Source: Erythroxylum novogranatense
Lineage: Eukaryota > Streptophyta > Magnoliopsida > Malpighiales > Erythroxylaceae
Length of the DNA stretch: 64,000 nucleotides
Assembly: GCA_029891385.1 (NCBI GenBank)
Contig: CM057235.1
Coordinates: 16,358,001-16,422,000, forward strand
Direction of reading: 5' to 3'
This document shows, piece after piece, positions 50,607 through 61,150 of this stretch. The number at the start of each line of letters is the position of its first letter. The first letter of the stretch is position 1. The position numbers and the translations under genes were made by a program. Below the pieces are notes generated by a model that was given only the letters and a program-made list of their open reading frames with translations, was not told the DNA's origin and did not search any database.

Positions 50607-50840
50607 ACCGCGTCTGAACTGAACCGTGCGTGGGCCCTGGACTGACTTAGATCCTGTTTGTAACTCTACCATGAGATCCTCAAGCCTCAAGCAAAAACTT
50701 GACCTTTGGCTTGAGTGTTGGACCAATGGTGGTTGACAAATTAAATCTCACTTATGTTTTGATAATAATAAAATATATAGAATTGGTTAAGAAATTATTT
50801 CAGGTGATTTATATTCAAATACATCAAGACTAAATCAATA

Positions 50841-50990
50841 TTGAATGGGCAAGACATAAATCATGGTGAAATCAAGAAGGAAATAATCTTCATCAATCTT
50901 GAATGGGCAAGTCATAAATCATGGTGAAATCAAGAAGGAAATAATCTTCATCAATCTTGAATGGGCAAGACATAAATCATTGAAGAATCA
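50841..50990. repeat. 58-bp tandem repeat in the SIRE-like LTR
   Basis: TTGAATGGGCAAG starts at 50841, 50899 and 50957, exactly 58 bp apart; copies one and two are nearly identical and the third is partial. Confidence 0.9.
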
Positions 50991-51076
50991 AGATGAAAGT
51001 TTCCTTATAAGTGCAAGAGACATTAATAATGAAGATTATAGAAGATTTGAGTGGATATTACCATTGAAGCTTACAT

Positions 51077-51357
51077 AAGTCGACTAGTATATCATAAGTC
51101 GACTTATATATTAAGATCCGAACAACATAAGTCGACTAGGACATCATAAGTCGACTAACATATGAAGATATGCCAACACAAGTCGACTAATAGTACATAA
51201 GTCGACTTATCGAATGACATAAGTCGACTTACATAACATAAGTCGACTTATAGAAGAGCGGAGACAAAATTTTACGAAAAATGTTGTCACAAGTTGACTT
51301 ATACATGACGACAAGTCGACTTATGGGTACAACAAATTAATTCCAACAAGTCAATTA
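51077..51357. repeat. Paired AAGTCGACT(T/A) palindromes in the SIRE-like LTR
   Basis: Exact AAGTCGACT(T/A) starts at 51077, 51096, 51129, 51148, 51180, 51199, 51221, 51240 and 51313. The first eight form four pairs, each with starts 19 bp apart; pairs are 52, 51 and 41 bp apart. Decayed forms follow: AAGTTGACTT (51291) and AAGTCAATTA (51348). Confidence 0.9.
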
Positions 51358-51624
51358 GTCACAAATGGAAAGGAGGATGTTAAGGAATGGTCATAACAAT
51401 CATGCAACAGCTAGAATGGGTTCCAACAGCTATTTTCCTTCAAGTATAAGAGTGGATGATCAAGGAAAAATGACGGAAGTTCTAAAAGGGAAAATACTCT
51501 TTTATTGCTCCAAAATTGCTCATTATTGTTCTTATCTTGTTACACAATTGTATTGAGCACTTGTTCTTTCATCTATATCTCATTTCTCTTACATTTGAGT
51601 GACAAGTGAAAAGGTCACTTGTTA

Positions 51625-51756
51625 GGTAGGATTTGTGCCCGAAGACAAATCAAGTGTAAAGGTAATTTGAGCCGGAAATCAAGTGGTGTTGGTAGGATTT
51701 GTGCCGGAAGACAAATCAAGTGTAAAGGTAGCTTGAGCCGGAAATTAAGTGGTATT
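51625..51756. repeat. 66-bp tandem repeat in the SIRE-like LTR
   Basis: GGTAGGATTTGTGCC starts at 51625 and 51691; two copies with few differences. Located shortly before the TATA-like stretch, so within U3. Confidence 0.9.
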
Positions 51757-52001
51757 GTAAGAGTTCACACTAAACTAAAAATTAATGCGATAAAGTGGTT
51801 TGCCAAATCCTAAGTGGGAACTTAGGTAGAGGGCGTGGTCTTAAAGACCGAACCTCTATAAAAACAGTGTTTGCTCTTCTTCCCTACTCTTTATATTTAA
51901 ATTTGTTTAAATTATTTTTGTGTGAAATAACTTCTGATTTTATTGTAGAATTTTACAAAAAACTTTAAGATCTATTCAACCTCCCTTCTAGATCGTTTAC
52001 A

Positions 52002-52539
52002 TTCAGGAGAGAGATGCATACGATTTTCATGAACCAAACAGAATGATTTATTCCACAAGATTTTCATGAACCAAGCACATACATAAACTGGCTTAATAAC
52101 AATTAAAAAATTAAACTATCTCATGTGTTCAAGTAAATTTTCCTTGATCCTGACTATCATACAGAAGTTAAACTCACACGACGCAATATTCATGATGATA
52201 AAAGACTAAAAGAAGTGTGATTAACATGGTTAGGTAGCAAATTCATGGGAAAATAAAACTGAAATCAAAAGAATACAGAATGGGGAATTATTTCTACCAG
52301 AACTCTAAAGGAACGTAAATCAAATGGAATACGGATAGAGCTGTTATAATGGAGCAAACCACTAGCTCCGACATTCACCAAAAGACGTACATAATTAAAG
52401 CTCAAACCCTTAGTTGCGGTGAAAGAACGCAAAACAAATACTGGGCTCTAATGACCCTTGTACCCACTGAAAATGGCGTATTCCATAAGTAATTAAGCAA
52501 AGAAACTTCGGAATTCTGATTGTTTGAACGATGAAAGTC
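52002..52539. other. Unassigned sequence between solo LTR and viral relic
   Basis: 52002-52440 holds nothing recognised. 52440-52540 is in frame (minus) with the viral fragment to its right and may be viral; the other viral copy lacks it. Confidence 0.4.
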
Positions 52540-53232
52540 ATCAATCTCTAAATTATTATTATTATTATTATTGTAGGATTCTTGAATTTCAGTCATATTG
52601 ATGAGAGATTCTTTGATGTTCTATAAGTTGGTTGTATTTATAGATTAAATTTTGATTATAGAAATTATAAAGATTAATTGTAATGTGTAGTCTTTCTTGA
52701 ATAGGAATTAAACCACTATTATTAATAGAAAATTGTAGATAGTAATATCTTCTTTCATAATATTATTTTTCCAATCTAAATTCAAAGATTAAAGTTTCTA
52801 AACAAATAATTTCTATTAATAATTGGTTACAGAGTGTATAATTATGCATTATAAAAGTTGTAACATAAATTGACAAATAGAACAGTTATTCATGAATAAT
52901 AAATTTTATAGTGTGCTTGAAATTGTTTATAGATTTGTTTTAATTACGATCGTTCTTGATTATAGTTTTTGTATCTCGATTTAGTATTTATTTAAATTTA
53001 TGGAGAGCAATTTCATAAGCATTTATTTGTTCTAAATAATTATAAGTACCATTAGAAGTTTTAATAAGTTTTTACTAAGTGCAATTTTTTGTTCAATATG
53101 TATTATTACGAGATGAATAAATCTACAAATATCACAAACGGGCATTCAAAATATCAACCATTATTATTAATATATAATTGTAGATAGTTATATCTTCTTT
53201 TGTGATATTCTTTTCTAATCTAGATTCAGTGA
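52540..53232 (-). pseudogene. Endogenous caulimovirid, N-terminal polyprotein region, inverted fragments
   Basis: 52540-53100 is the reverse complement of about 62860-63400, including the run of AAT codons that encodes a poly-Asn tract (52552-52574; 63362-63385). 53150-53230 repeats part of it (compare 52720-52800) in the same orientation, so a local duplication took place. This lies upstream of the movement protein core in petuvirus-like polyproteins. Stops in all frames. Confidence 0.65.
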
Positions 53233-54539
53233 TTAAAGTCAACTTCAAGAATTATCAAGCCATCTTAAAAATACATTATGAGTATTACTAAATAATTATC
53301 TTAATTATTAGATAAACAAACCAATATTAAAATTCAGTTAAAATAATTAATTACTCTAACACAATTATTAATAGATAAAGATCAAAATTCTTAGTCACAA
53401 AATTTTAATGAAATTAATTATATAATCCTTTTATCAATATTTACATTATATAACTGTACGAACACCAATAAAAAATCTTTAAACCAAAAATCTATAATCC
53501 TCAAAATCGGAGGACCAACCTAAAACCAATCGAAGTAGATAAAAAGAAAAGAGAAAATCAATCTAAGTATAAATGGAATTATAAATCTATAGATCAAGAA
53601 GATCTAAATCATTTTGGATATTACAAAAGAGATAATAAGATACGAAAATTTTTATAGAATATACACCAAAACATATAACATTAAGACTAAATGGAATCCT
53701 CAATTTAGACTGTCTTATCTCCGAGAAAAGTTATTGCTTGAATGGTCTAATAGACTAGCATTGGTTATTCAATTAGAAAAACCTTTTAAAGGATTAACAA
53801 ATATAAGTACTTTATGAAATTTTATTACTTATAAAACTACTGGTATAGTATTAAACTTTTATTAGATAATGAAGTAAAATTAAAAATACCACTAAGTTTC
53901 TTAATGCTATTGAACCAATAAAGGCTTTTCATATAGTTACTAACAAAATTTATAAAGAATTCATTGGAAAGATATAACCTCATATAATCGGAAATTGAAA
54001 ATAAAGAAAGAAAAATGCCACATGGCATCTAAATAATATCTGAATATGTGACATCTATTATTTAGAAGAATACATTTGTGAATTTAAAAATATTATTATA
54101 ACTTAACTTTTACAGAACAAGAAATGCATATACAAATATTTATCCAAAATTACCTTATCGATAAACAAAATAGTAGAAGAATTATTCTTAATTAAACAAC
54201 ATGACAATCTAGTAACATATAATCTAGGTGATGCTATTTCAATAGTAAAAGATGTATTATCATAAAAATACTTAGAAGCAAAATTGCATAAAACACTAAG
54301 ACATAAAGATATTCAATTATGTTATTTTAAATATTCAAAAGTACCTCAACAATATGGATGCGACTCTTTTACCTATCAAAACAACAAAACATTAATATAA
54401 CAAATATAGATGGAGAAAATATCCCAAAAAAATATATAAAATTCCCATTTAAACCTTATAAAAACAAATTTAGACGTAAGGCTTATAGACAATACAAACT
54501 AAAGAACAAATATTGTCCTCAAAATAAAAAAAACATGTA
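53233..54539 (+). pseudogene. Endogenous caulimovirid capsid region, up to the zinc knuckle
   Basis: Plus orientation begins at 53233 (ACTTCAAGAATTATCAAGCC), opposite to the fragments just left of it. 53414-53512 is a stray copy of protease-region sequence found at 57434-57540. From 53520 coding resembles a caulimovirid capsid domain; the open piece 54358-54564 has a very basic stretch, NKFRRKAYRQYKLKNKYC, that in this family precedes the nucleic-acid-binding CCHC motif. The knuckle itself is found after the LINE insertion, at 56974. The protein would be the coat protein; several stops and frameshifts make it dead. Confidence 0.6.
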
Positions 54540-56958
54540 TTATCTGTATGAAAGTACTCTCTAGGAGTTTGAATACTTCAGTTTCAGATAGTACTTGTTT
54601 TTAATATCACTGGAGGTGTAAAGCTCTTAAACTTTCCCATCTTTTGTTTGTTGATGATCTCTTATTGTTTTGTCATGCTGATTTGACTTCGGTGCACCCT
54701 TTGTTGAATTGCATGTGCACTTTCTCAAATTTTTCTGGCATAGACATGAACTTCAATAAGAGTCAGTTCTTTTTATCTCTTGATATGGATCAATTTTAGG
54801 TCTTCAAAGAGGGTATGTCCCTATTCGGCATCTGGGCGTACCTCTATTAACAGGTAGATTGTCTAGGAGAGATTGCTTGCCACTATTGGATAAAATTGAT
54901 TCCAGGGTTAATAAATGGACCTATAAAACTCTGTCCTATACTGATAGACTTCAGTAGGTTATCTCAATCCTCTCTACTTTTCAGGTCTATTGGTTTAGTC
55001 AATTCATACTCCCCTCCTCCATTATTAAAGAGATAGAGTCTAAACTTAGGAATTTCTTATGGCCTAGCAAGATGGTGTCCAAAGCTCACGCAAAGATTAA
55101 ATGGAATGACCTTTGTAGATTGAAAAAAGAGGGTGAACGAGGGATTAAACATTTGTCTACCTAGAATAATGTCCTGTTAGGAAAAGGAATCTAGGTTCTT
55201 TTGAATGATAAGGAAGCCTTATGGGTTAGGTGGGTTCATACCAATATTCTTAGAAGGAAAATTTTCTGAAGTGCTCTTCCGACTAATAATAGCTCTTAGA
55301 GTTAGAAAAAGCTCTGACATGTTAGAGATCTTATTGGGAACCAATTCAAATTTAGGATAGAAAATGGGAATTCTACTTTCTTATGATAGGACCCTTGACA
55401 TCCTAGAGGTATCCTAAACGATCTGTAAACTCCTAGAGTGATCAATGGATCCAAACTTCGATGAATGCAAAAGTAGCCACTGTTATCAGAGACAATAGAT
55501 GGTGTTGATAGGATACCACAAATGAGATCATTCGTACGTTAGAGTCACTAATGTATCAGTCAAATTGTTCCCATCCTGATAGATTAGAATGGATTGTCAA
55601 CCCTTCAAAAACATACATAAATGCTTCAGCTTATAATTTTATGAGAGCTCTTATTCTGAGAGTGCCTTAGCATAAACTGGTGTGGCATAAAGGTACAAAT
55701 CCAAGGTGTTCTTTCATCCTGTGGTTAGTTTTTCTTGATAAACTTCAAACAAGGGATAAGCTCCTTTATTCTTATGTCCCAAACCACTGCTTCCTATGTT
55801 CTTTGGATAATGAGTATATTAAACACCTTTTCTTTGAATGTTCATTCTTAAAATCAATGTGGTTATAGTGCCTCATCCACTTTCATATATACATTCCAAA
55901 CCTGTTTATCCTTTAATCCATTTTAAATTGGTTCAATCAACTTCAAAACTTCAAAAACTTTGATCCCAACATTTTTATAATCCTACTATCTATTATTATG
56001 TATAACTTAAGGTCCAAAAGGAACCTCGGAACCTTCAAAGACACAGTTATGGAAGTGGGGAGCATTATCACTAGAGTGATCTTCCAAGTTATGGAACAAC
56101 TCTGCGTAAACACTTATAGAAGGTAATTATGGTGATTTGTGTTATGTTTTGTCTAATGAAATTTTATACAGGTTGGTCTCAAGTTATGGAAAGTCAAGTT
56201 AAAGAGGAGTCATCTCCCTATTTGCAAGTTATAACAATGCATAACCTAATCCTCAAGATAGTGTTCTAAAAAGTTCGGTGTGGGTGTGTGATTCTGTCAT
56301 GTCTACAAAGCCTGGTGTAGGTATAGATTGGCTACAATTATCAAAGAGATAGGTCTGCGTTTTCTGCAAAGGACCTTACTTTTTAGGAAAAGTTGGCTTC
56401 AAAGAAGGAGATCAAGTCAATGGATCCTACCAAGCTATATCGGTATCCTTGATGATGAGAAGCTATAAGGGTGCAGTGAGTATAAATTATAGAAGTGGGC
56501 TGAACCAGTTTGGGACAGTTAGGAGGTATTAAGAGGAGTTTTCTCCTGCTCATCCTCGGTAATGCAATGGAGATACTCTCTCAATAGAATTGGAGAGTCC
56601 AGTTATGAGTGTTAAGGCTGTGGAGTCTTCACCATAAGATTTTGGTTTTGACTGCTGGAATGTTGTAATATTTCAGTTTGTAAATGTGTGTGTATCTAGT
56701 GAATGTTTTACCATTTCTGGATTTTCAACAGATACCCTTAGGTGGAACCTTTCAATAGTTCTTGATTGTAGTTTTCTACTTCTTTATGTAGATTTAGTTT
56801 CCTTCTACTATGCATTAAAGAAGCTACAAATGTAGATTTCTTGTTTCTCTTTGGTTCCATTAGTTCATTTTGGCTTCGGAATGGACTTGCTCCTTTGAGC
56901 AATCTCTAGTTTTGTACATAACTATTCTCTTTTGATTTATCATATTTACTAATTTACC
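54540..56958 (+). mobile_element. 5'-truncated plant LINE (L1-type)
   Basis: A 2.4-kb non-LTR retrotransposon end. Reading across frames: GYVPIRHLGVPLLTGRLSRR and RVNKWTYKTLSYTDRLQ, the reverse transcriptase C-terminal part, then FRLRLAN-like decayed sequence, and at 55680-55868 an open zf-RVT domain (HKGTNPRCSFILWLVFLDKL, then HCFLCSLDNEYIKHLFFEC). Endonuclease and the catalytic palm are absent. A noncoding tail ends ATTTACTAATTTACC plus poly-A. The target duplication AAAAAAAACATGTA is at 54526-54539 and again at about 56960-56973, inside the viral zinc-knuckle region. Confidence 0.9.
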
Positions 56959-56973
56959 AAAAAAAAACATGTA

Positions 56974-57862
56974 AATGTTGGTTATGTAAAGAATGTCATT
57001 ATGCAAACAACTGCTCAAAAAGAAATCAAAATAAATATAAAGAAAAAATTAATATTTTAAATTCAGCATTTAAATATAATTTGGAGCCTATTGAGTTAAA
57101 ATATGAAATAGATTCAACAATTTCCTTAGTATATCATTATGGATTTCAAACTTCAGAATCAACAACTAAATTCGAATACAACATTCATTCAAGTGATTAT
57201 TCAAAATAAAAAGTTCATGCTTATATAGATACAATTTGCTATTATTTGTGTAGCATCCAAAACATTATTAAACAATTGGAAAAAGTAAACAAACCTCTAC
57301 AAATAAGAATAGCATATGGAACTATTCAATCTATTTGGTATGTAGCTATTATAATAATATAATTATTAAAAATTATGCTTTTACTATACCTTTAATTTAT
57401 CACCAAGACAAGATTACCATTAATTTTAGGAAATACTTTTCTTAAATTATATAATCATTTTGTCAATATTTACATTATATAACTTTATGAACACCAATAA
57501 TAAATATTTAAGGCAAAAATCTATAATCGTCAAAATTCTATATACCATACAACTTATTATAAAATTTACAACTTGTAACAGAAAAATAAATCAAGTACAA
57601 TTCTACCTTCTTAATAATCTTACTTTACAATCTAAAATAGAAACCTTAATAGATCAAGTTTGTAGTAAAATCCATTATATCCTAAAAAGAATACTAATAA
57701 CCAATTGATTGAAAAAAACTAAAAGTTCCTACACAAGAAACTAATATTAAAAATAATATTCCATATACACAATAAGATGTACAAGAATTTATTACTGAAT
57801 GCTCAGAATTATTACAAAAATATTAATAACACTAAACATAAGTAAACATTCCGCCCCAGCTT
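56974..57862 (+). pseudogene. Endogenous caulimovirid zinc knuckle and aspartic protease
   Basis: Immediately after the LINE comes CWLCKECHYANNC (CX2CX3HX4C), the capsid-type zinc knuckle. The protease follows: AYIDTICYYLC near 57210-57245, where the catalytic D-T-G is expected but the third residue is Ile, and LILGNTFLKLYNHF at about 57415-57455. 57460-57708 is open and leads toward the reverse transcriptase. The end, at 57843-57862, forms the left target duplication of the next insertion. Confidence 0.7.
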
Positions 57863-58848
57863 CAGAGATGATGGCAGAATTTTGGAGAATGATGGCAGAA
57901 GATGCTCACCCCGACCAACTTCATAGATGAAAAAAATAGCAGAACTTTAACTCTCCATATTCCATCGAGTGTAGTTAGTCAACTTCTACACTTATACATT
58001 CAGAAAGGAATCAGCAGTAGCAACAAGCTGAAAGTAGACCAAAAGAATACAGGTGCAATTCAATGGACAGGGATGATCCATAAGGGGCTGCACCATTCCA
58101 ACAACCATAGCATACAGTAAAGTAGACATGGCCAAATTTCAACACCAAAGGTAGGCACAATCCAGGAAATGCAGTAAACATAATTGAAGGGTTGAGAGAC
58201 CTTGTGAATTCTGCTACTAAGAAAAGAGCAGAAGGCCATTAGATCTCTATAGACCATCTAGAGCAATTAGTAAAACCTTAGCAGTCACACATTTGGAAGG
58301 AAATCAACAAAAGCAACAAGTTAAAGGTAGACCAGAAGAGAGTAGGAGAGACTTCAGTGGACTAGGTTGAGGCTATATGGCACAGAAGGAGCTACAACAA
58401 ACTAACAACAAAAGCAGACTGAAAAGAAGGCAAGGTCCAGACCTCTAACCCATAGGCAAGCACAGCCAAGGGAATGCAGAAACCACAAAAGAAGGTCGAG
58501 AAAATAGGTAATGTTATCTGGTGTGATGATATTGCTGGAAGTTTTTCAGAAGGCACAAGATAACACCAATGAAGCAATGTACAATGGAATCATGCTGCAA
58601 AATTGTAATTGCCGAATGATCCAATAGATGTTTGTATCATAGGGATATTAGGATTTCTGTGAAGCTTATAACCAAATTCTAGTTTCAGTGTGTCATTGCA
58701 ATGAGTGAAACATTATCTCAGGGTTTATCATGTCAATATAACGTGTTGTTTCTTTTGGATTGGTAAGAGATTGGCATTATATACAATTTTTACCTATGTA
58801 CATAAACTCTTTTTACTTCATTTATCTTATTACTGATTTACCCAAAAA
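57863..58848 (+). mobile_element. Non-coding LINE-tailed insertion with 19-bp target duplication
   Basis: Bounded by AAACATTCCGCCCCAGCTTC (57843) and AAACATTCCACCCCAGCCTTC (58849), one target duplicated. The paralogous viral copy at about 61466 has the same site uninterrupted. The end, GTACATAAACTCTTTTTACT...TTACTGATTTACCC plus poly-A, resembles the LINE tail at 56920-56960, so LINE machinery probably made it. The body contains a diverged 300-bp duplication (57983 and 58284 onward) and no coding. Confidence 0.8.
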
Positions 58849-59850
58849 AAACATTCCACCCCAGCCTTCTATCATTCCCATAAAAATGTAGCAAGAGAAG
58901 AATGGTAATTAACTATAAAGAATTAAATAAAGCTACAATAGGTGACACATATAAATTACCTAGAAAAGACTATATTATTAGTAGATTAAAAGGACATCAT
59001 TTGTCCACTACACTCAATGCAAAATCTAGTTATTGGCAATTAAGATTACATGATAATACAAAACCATTAATAGCCTTTACTTGTCCACCACAAAAACATT
59101 ACCAATGGAATGTATTACCTTTTGGATTAAAACAAGCCCTTGGTATTTATCAAAGATTTATGGATAACAATTTAGAAGGATTAGATGAATTTACATTAGC
59201 CTATATTGATGACATTGTTATATTTTCAAATAAAGACAAGGAAGATCATTTAAAAAAAGGAAAATTGTTCTCACTAGATTTCAACAAAAAGGACTAATTT
59301 TAAACAAAAAGAAATTAAACTAGCACAACAAAATATTGAATATTTAGGTATATAATTTCATAACGAATTCTTAAAATTACAACCTAACATCCTTGAAAAA
59401 TTATACCAGTTTCGTGACACATTAAAGAATATACCTAAAGTTCAAAATTTTCTTGGCTTATTAAACTGTATATCTAATCAACGATTTTGTAAAAATCTAG
59501 CTAAAGAAAGTGAAAGTTATAGCTTAAATGCAATACAAAAAATCAATGGACATGGACCGAAGAAGATACAGCAACAGTACATATATTAAAAAATCTGTGC
59601 AACAATATACTAGCATTATATAATATAATGCTAAGGATACACTAATAGTACAAATTGATGCAAGTATGGATAATGGCTGCCTTCTGGCACAACCACTAAA
59701 GTCAAAGAATTATTTTTTATGTAAATATATCAATGGGACTTTTAATCCCATTGAAAGCAAATATCCTATTCATGAAAAGGAAACACTTGCATGTATTAAA
59801 ACATTACGAAAATGGAAAGTTGATTTATTACCAGTCGAATTTCAAATTTA
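58849..59850 (+). pseudogene. Endogenous caulimovirid reverse transcriptase/RNase H, copy A
   Basis: Open frame 58902-59297 contains MVINYKELNKATIGD, YWQLRLHDNTKPLIAFTCPP and LAYIDDIVIFSNKD: fingers and palm of a caulimovirid (pararetrovirus) reverse transcriptase with YIDD intact (59202-59213). Frameshifts follow, then RNase H pieces: QIDASMDNGCLLA near 59655 and the open segment 59666-59851 with YPIHEKETLACIKTLRKWKV. Coding stops at FQI, where the sequence jumps to the viroplasmin-like frame. The strong similarity to petuvirus-type RT, with its VINYKELNKATI start, sets the virus group; closer placement needs a tree. Confidence 0.9.
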
Positions 59851-60944
59851 GACAATGATTTCAAAGAATCCAAAGTTTATGTCATATTCAATGGACCCAT
59901 GGGTGGAATATATGATGAATGGAATAAATTAGCCGTCCATATTATTGGAAAACCCACAATTATCCATCGAAGCTACACAAATCATACTGAAGTCGAAAAG
60001 CCTTGGCTGAATTCAAAGGATCATCATTAAGACCCCATTATAAATAAGCTCTAGAAAAAAAGCTATCAGACTTTAAAATGAAAACCTTGGGAAAATCCAT
60101 CAACATGGAAAAAATAAATGTTGTCCTTACCAAAGCCCTCAAGGAAGAAATGAAAACAATTACTTTTAAAATCTTTTATGATTGCTTTCAAGCACTCGAT
60201 GACTATAAAGAAGACCTAAAAATTTTCAATATTATCTCCAAAACCATGGACGATATGGACCAAAAGTTATTATATTTCTAGAAGCTAATGCACTCACTAC
60301 TTACCTCTTTTTTCAAAGTGGGTTAATAGACAATATTTATTTAACCAATTTAAACACTCTTTCTGAATTCCCAGCAAGACTTGTCCTTTCAGTAAAAAAC
60401 TACAGGGAAAATTTTACTAAGGAAAGAGAATTTTTTTATCAAGGTTTTCAGTAGCTATCATATCATTAAAAAGCGATACCTCGAGAAACTAAAATACAAC
60501 TATCACGACTAGCATATGTCCAAATTGGAATTCACAATGACATGTATCCACTTATAGATGATCCCCCTAAGTATGATTTTGATTAGGAATTGATTAATCA
60601 ATTCAATCTACATTGCATCGAAGGAGTTTACCAACAATGCCTAAAGATCACCCCAGAATCTTTAATCAAATTAAACTACAAAGGAGCAAATATATTGATG
60701 ACCGCAATATATAAAGCACCTATCTCTACTGAATCATACCATCTTATAAAACAACTTGAAGGATCTTTTTCAAGTTTATTTGGAGTATTCAGTGAATTAT
60801 GAGAACAGTGGAAGCAAGCTCTCTATTAACAACTGCATCAATATCCACAAAATCAATGCCAAAAATGTCCCTCAACATCATAAGAAGAAAAAGATAAAGA
60901 TGACTTATTACCTATCAAATTTCAAGTTCATACAAATTCTAAGT
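59851..60944 (+). pseudogene. Endogenous caulimovirid viroplasmin-like (TAV-type) frame
   Basis: Beginning near 59865 the frame reads KVYVIFNGPMGGIYDEWNKL then AVHIIGKPTIIHRSYTNHTE, a match to the caulimovirid viroplasmin / RNase H1 N-terminal fold (V-x-x-G-x-x-x-G-I-Y-x-x-W). It continues, with a frame slip near 60000, as MKTLGKSINMEKINVVLTKA (open 60078-60281), later as INQFNLHCIEGVYQQC (60590-60802). In other caulimovirids this protein is the translation transactivator and forms inclusion bodies. Its 5' edge is fused to a truncated RNase H, so the join is probably a deletion. Several stops. Confidence 0.6.
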
Positions 60945-61150
60945 ATTCAAAAGCATTTATTTGTTCTAAATAATTATAAATGTCGCTAGACGTTTTAATA
61001 GGTTTTTTACTAAGTGCAATTTTTCATTCAATCGTTCACGATTTTTGGGGATAATATTGGAATTATTTTGGTCTTCTTTCCAGTCTTAGTGTTTTTATGC
61101 AATTTGCTTCTAAGAATTTTTGTGATAATACATCCTTTACTATTGAAATA
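60945..61150 (-). pseudogene. Inverted endogenous caulimovirid fragments
   Basis: 60945-61030 matches 53015-53100 (same orientation there), that is, the minus-strand N-terminal region; 61070-61135 is the reverse complement of about 54225-54300 (capsid). Both lie between two plus-strand copies, showing rearrangement by inversion. Confidence 0.55.

Larger units (their letters stand above)
50716..52001 (+). mobile_element. Solo LTR, SIRE/Maximus-like copia (1286 bp)
   Basis: Starts TGTTGGACCAATGGTGGTTG and ends CTTCTAGATCGTTTACA; the TATTCAACCTCCCTTCTAGA tail is typical of SIRE-type copia LTR ends. Flanks TTGAG (50711-50715) and TTCAG (52002-52006) are a target duplication with one change. Inside are three repeat arrays and a TATA-like stretch (CTATAAAAACAG at 51857) followed by CTTCTTCCC, a likely retroelement promoter. 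It lies next to the aquaporin fragment. Confidence 0.75.

Noticed and set aside
58060..58577. Minus-strand Trp/Cys/Leu-rich frames resembling membrane proteins
   Set aside because: They come from the internally duplicated 300-bp block of a non-coding LINE-tailed insertion.
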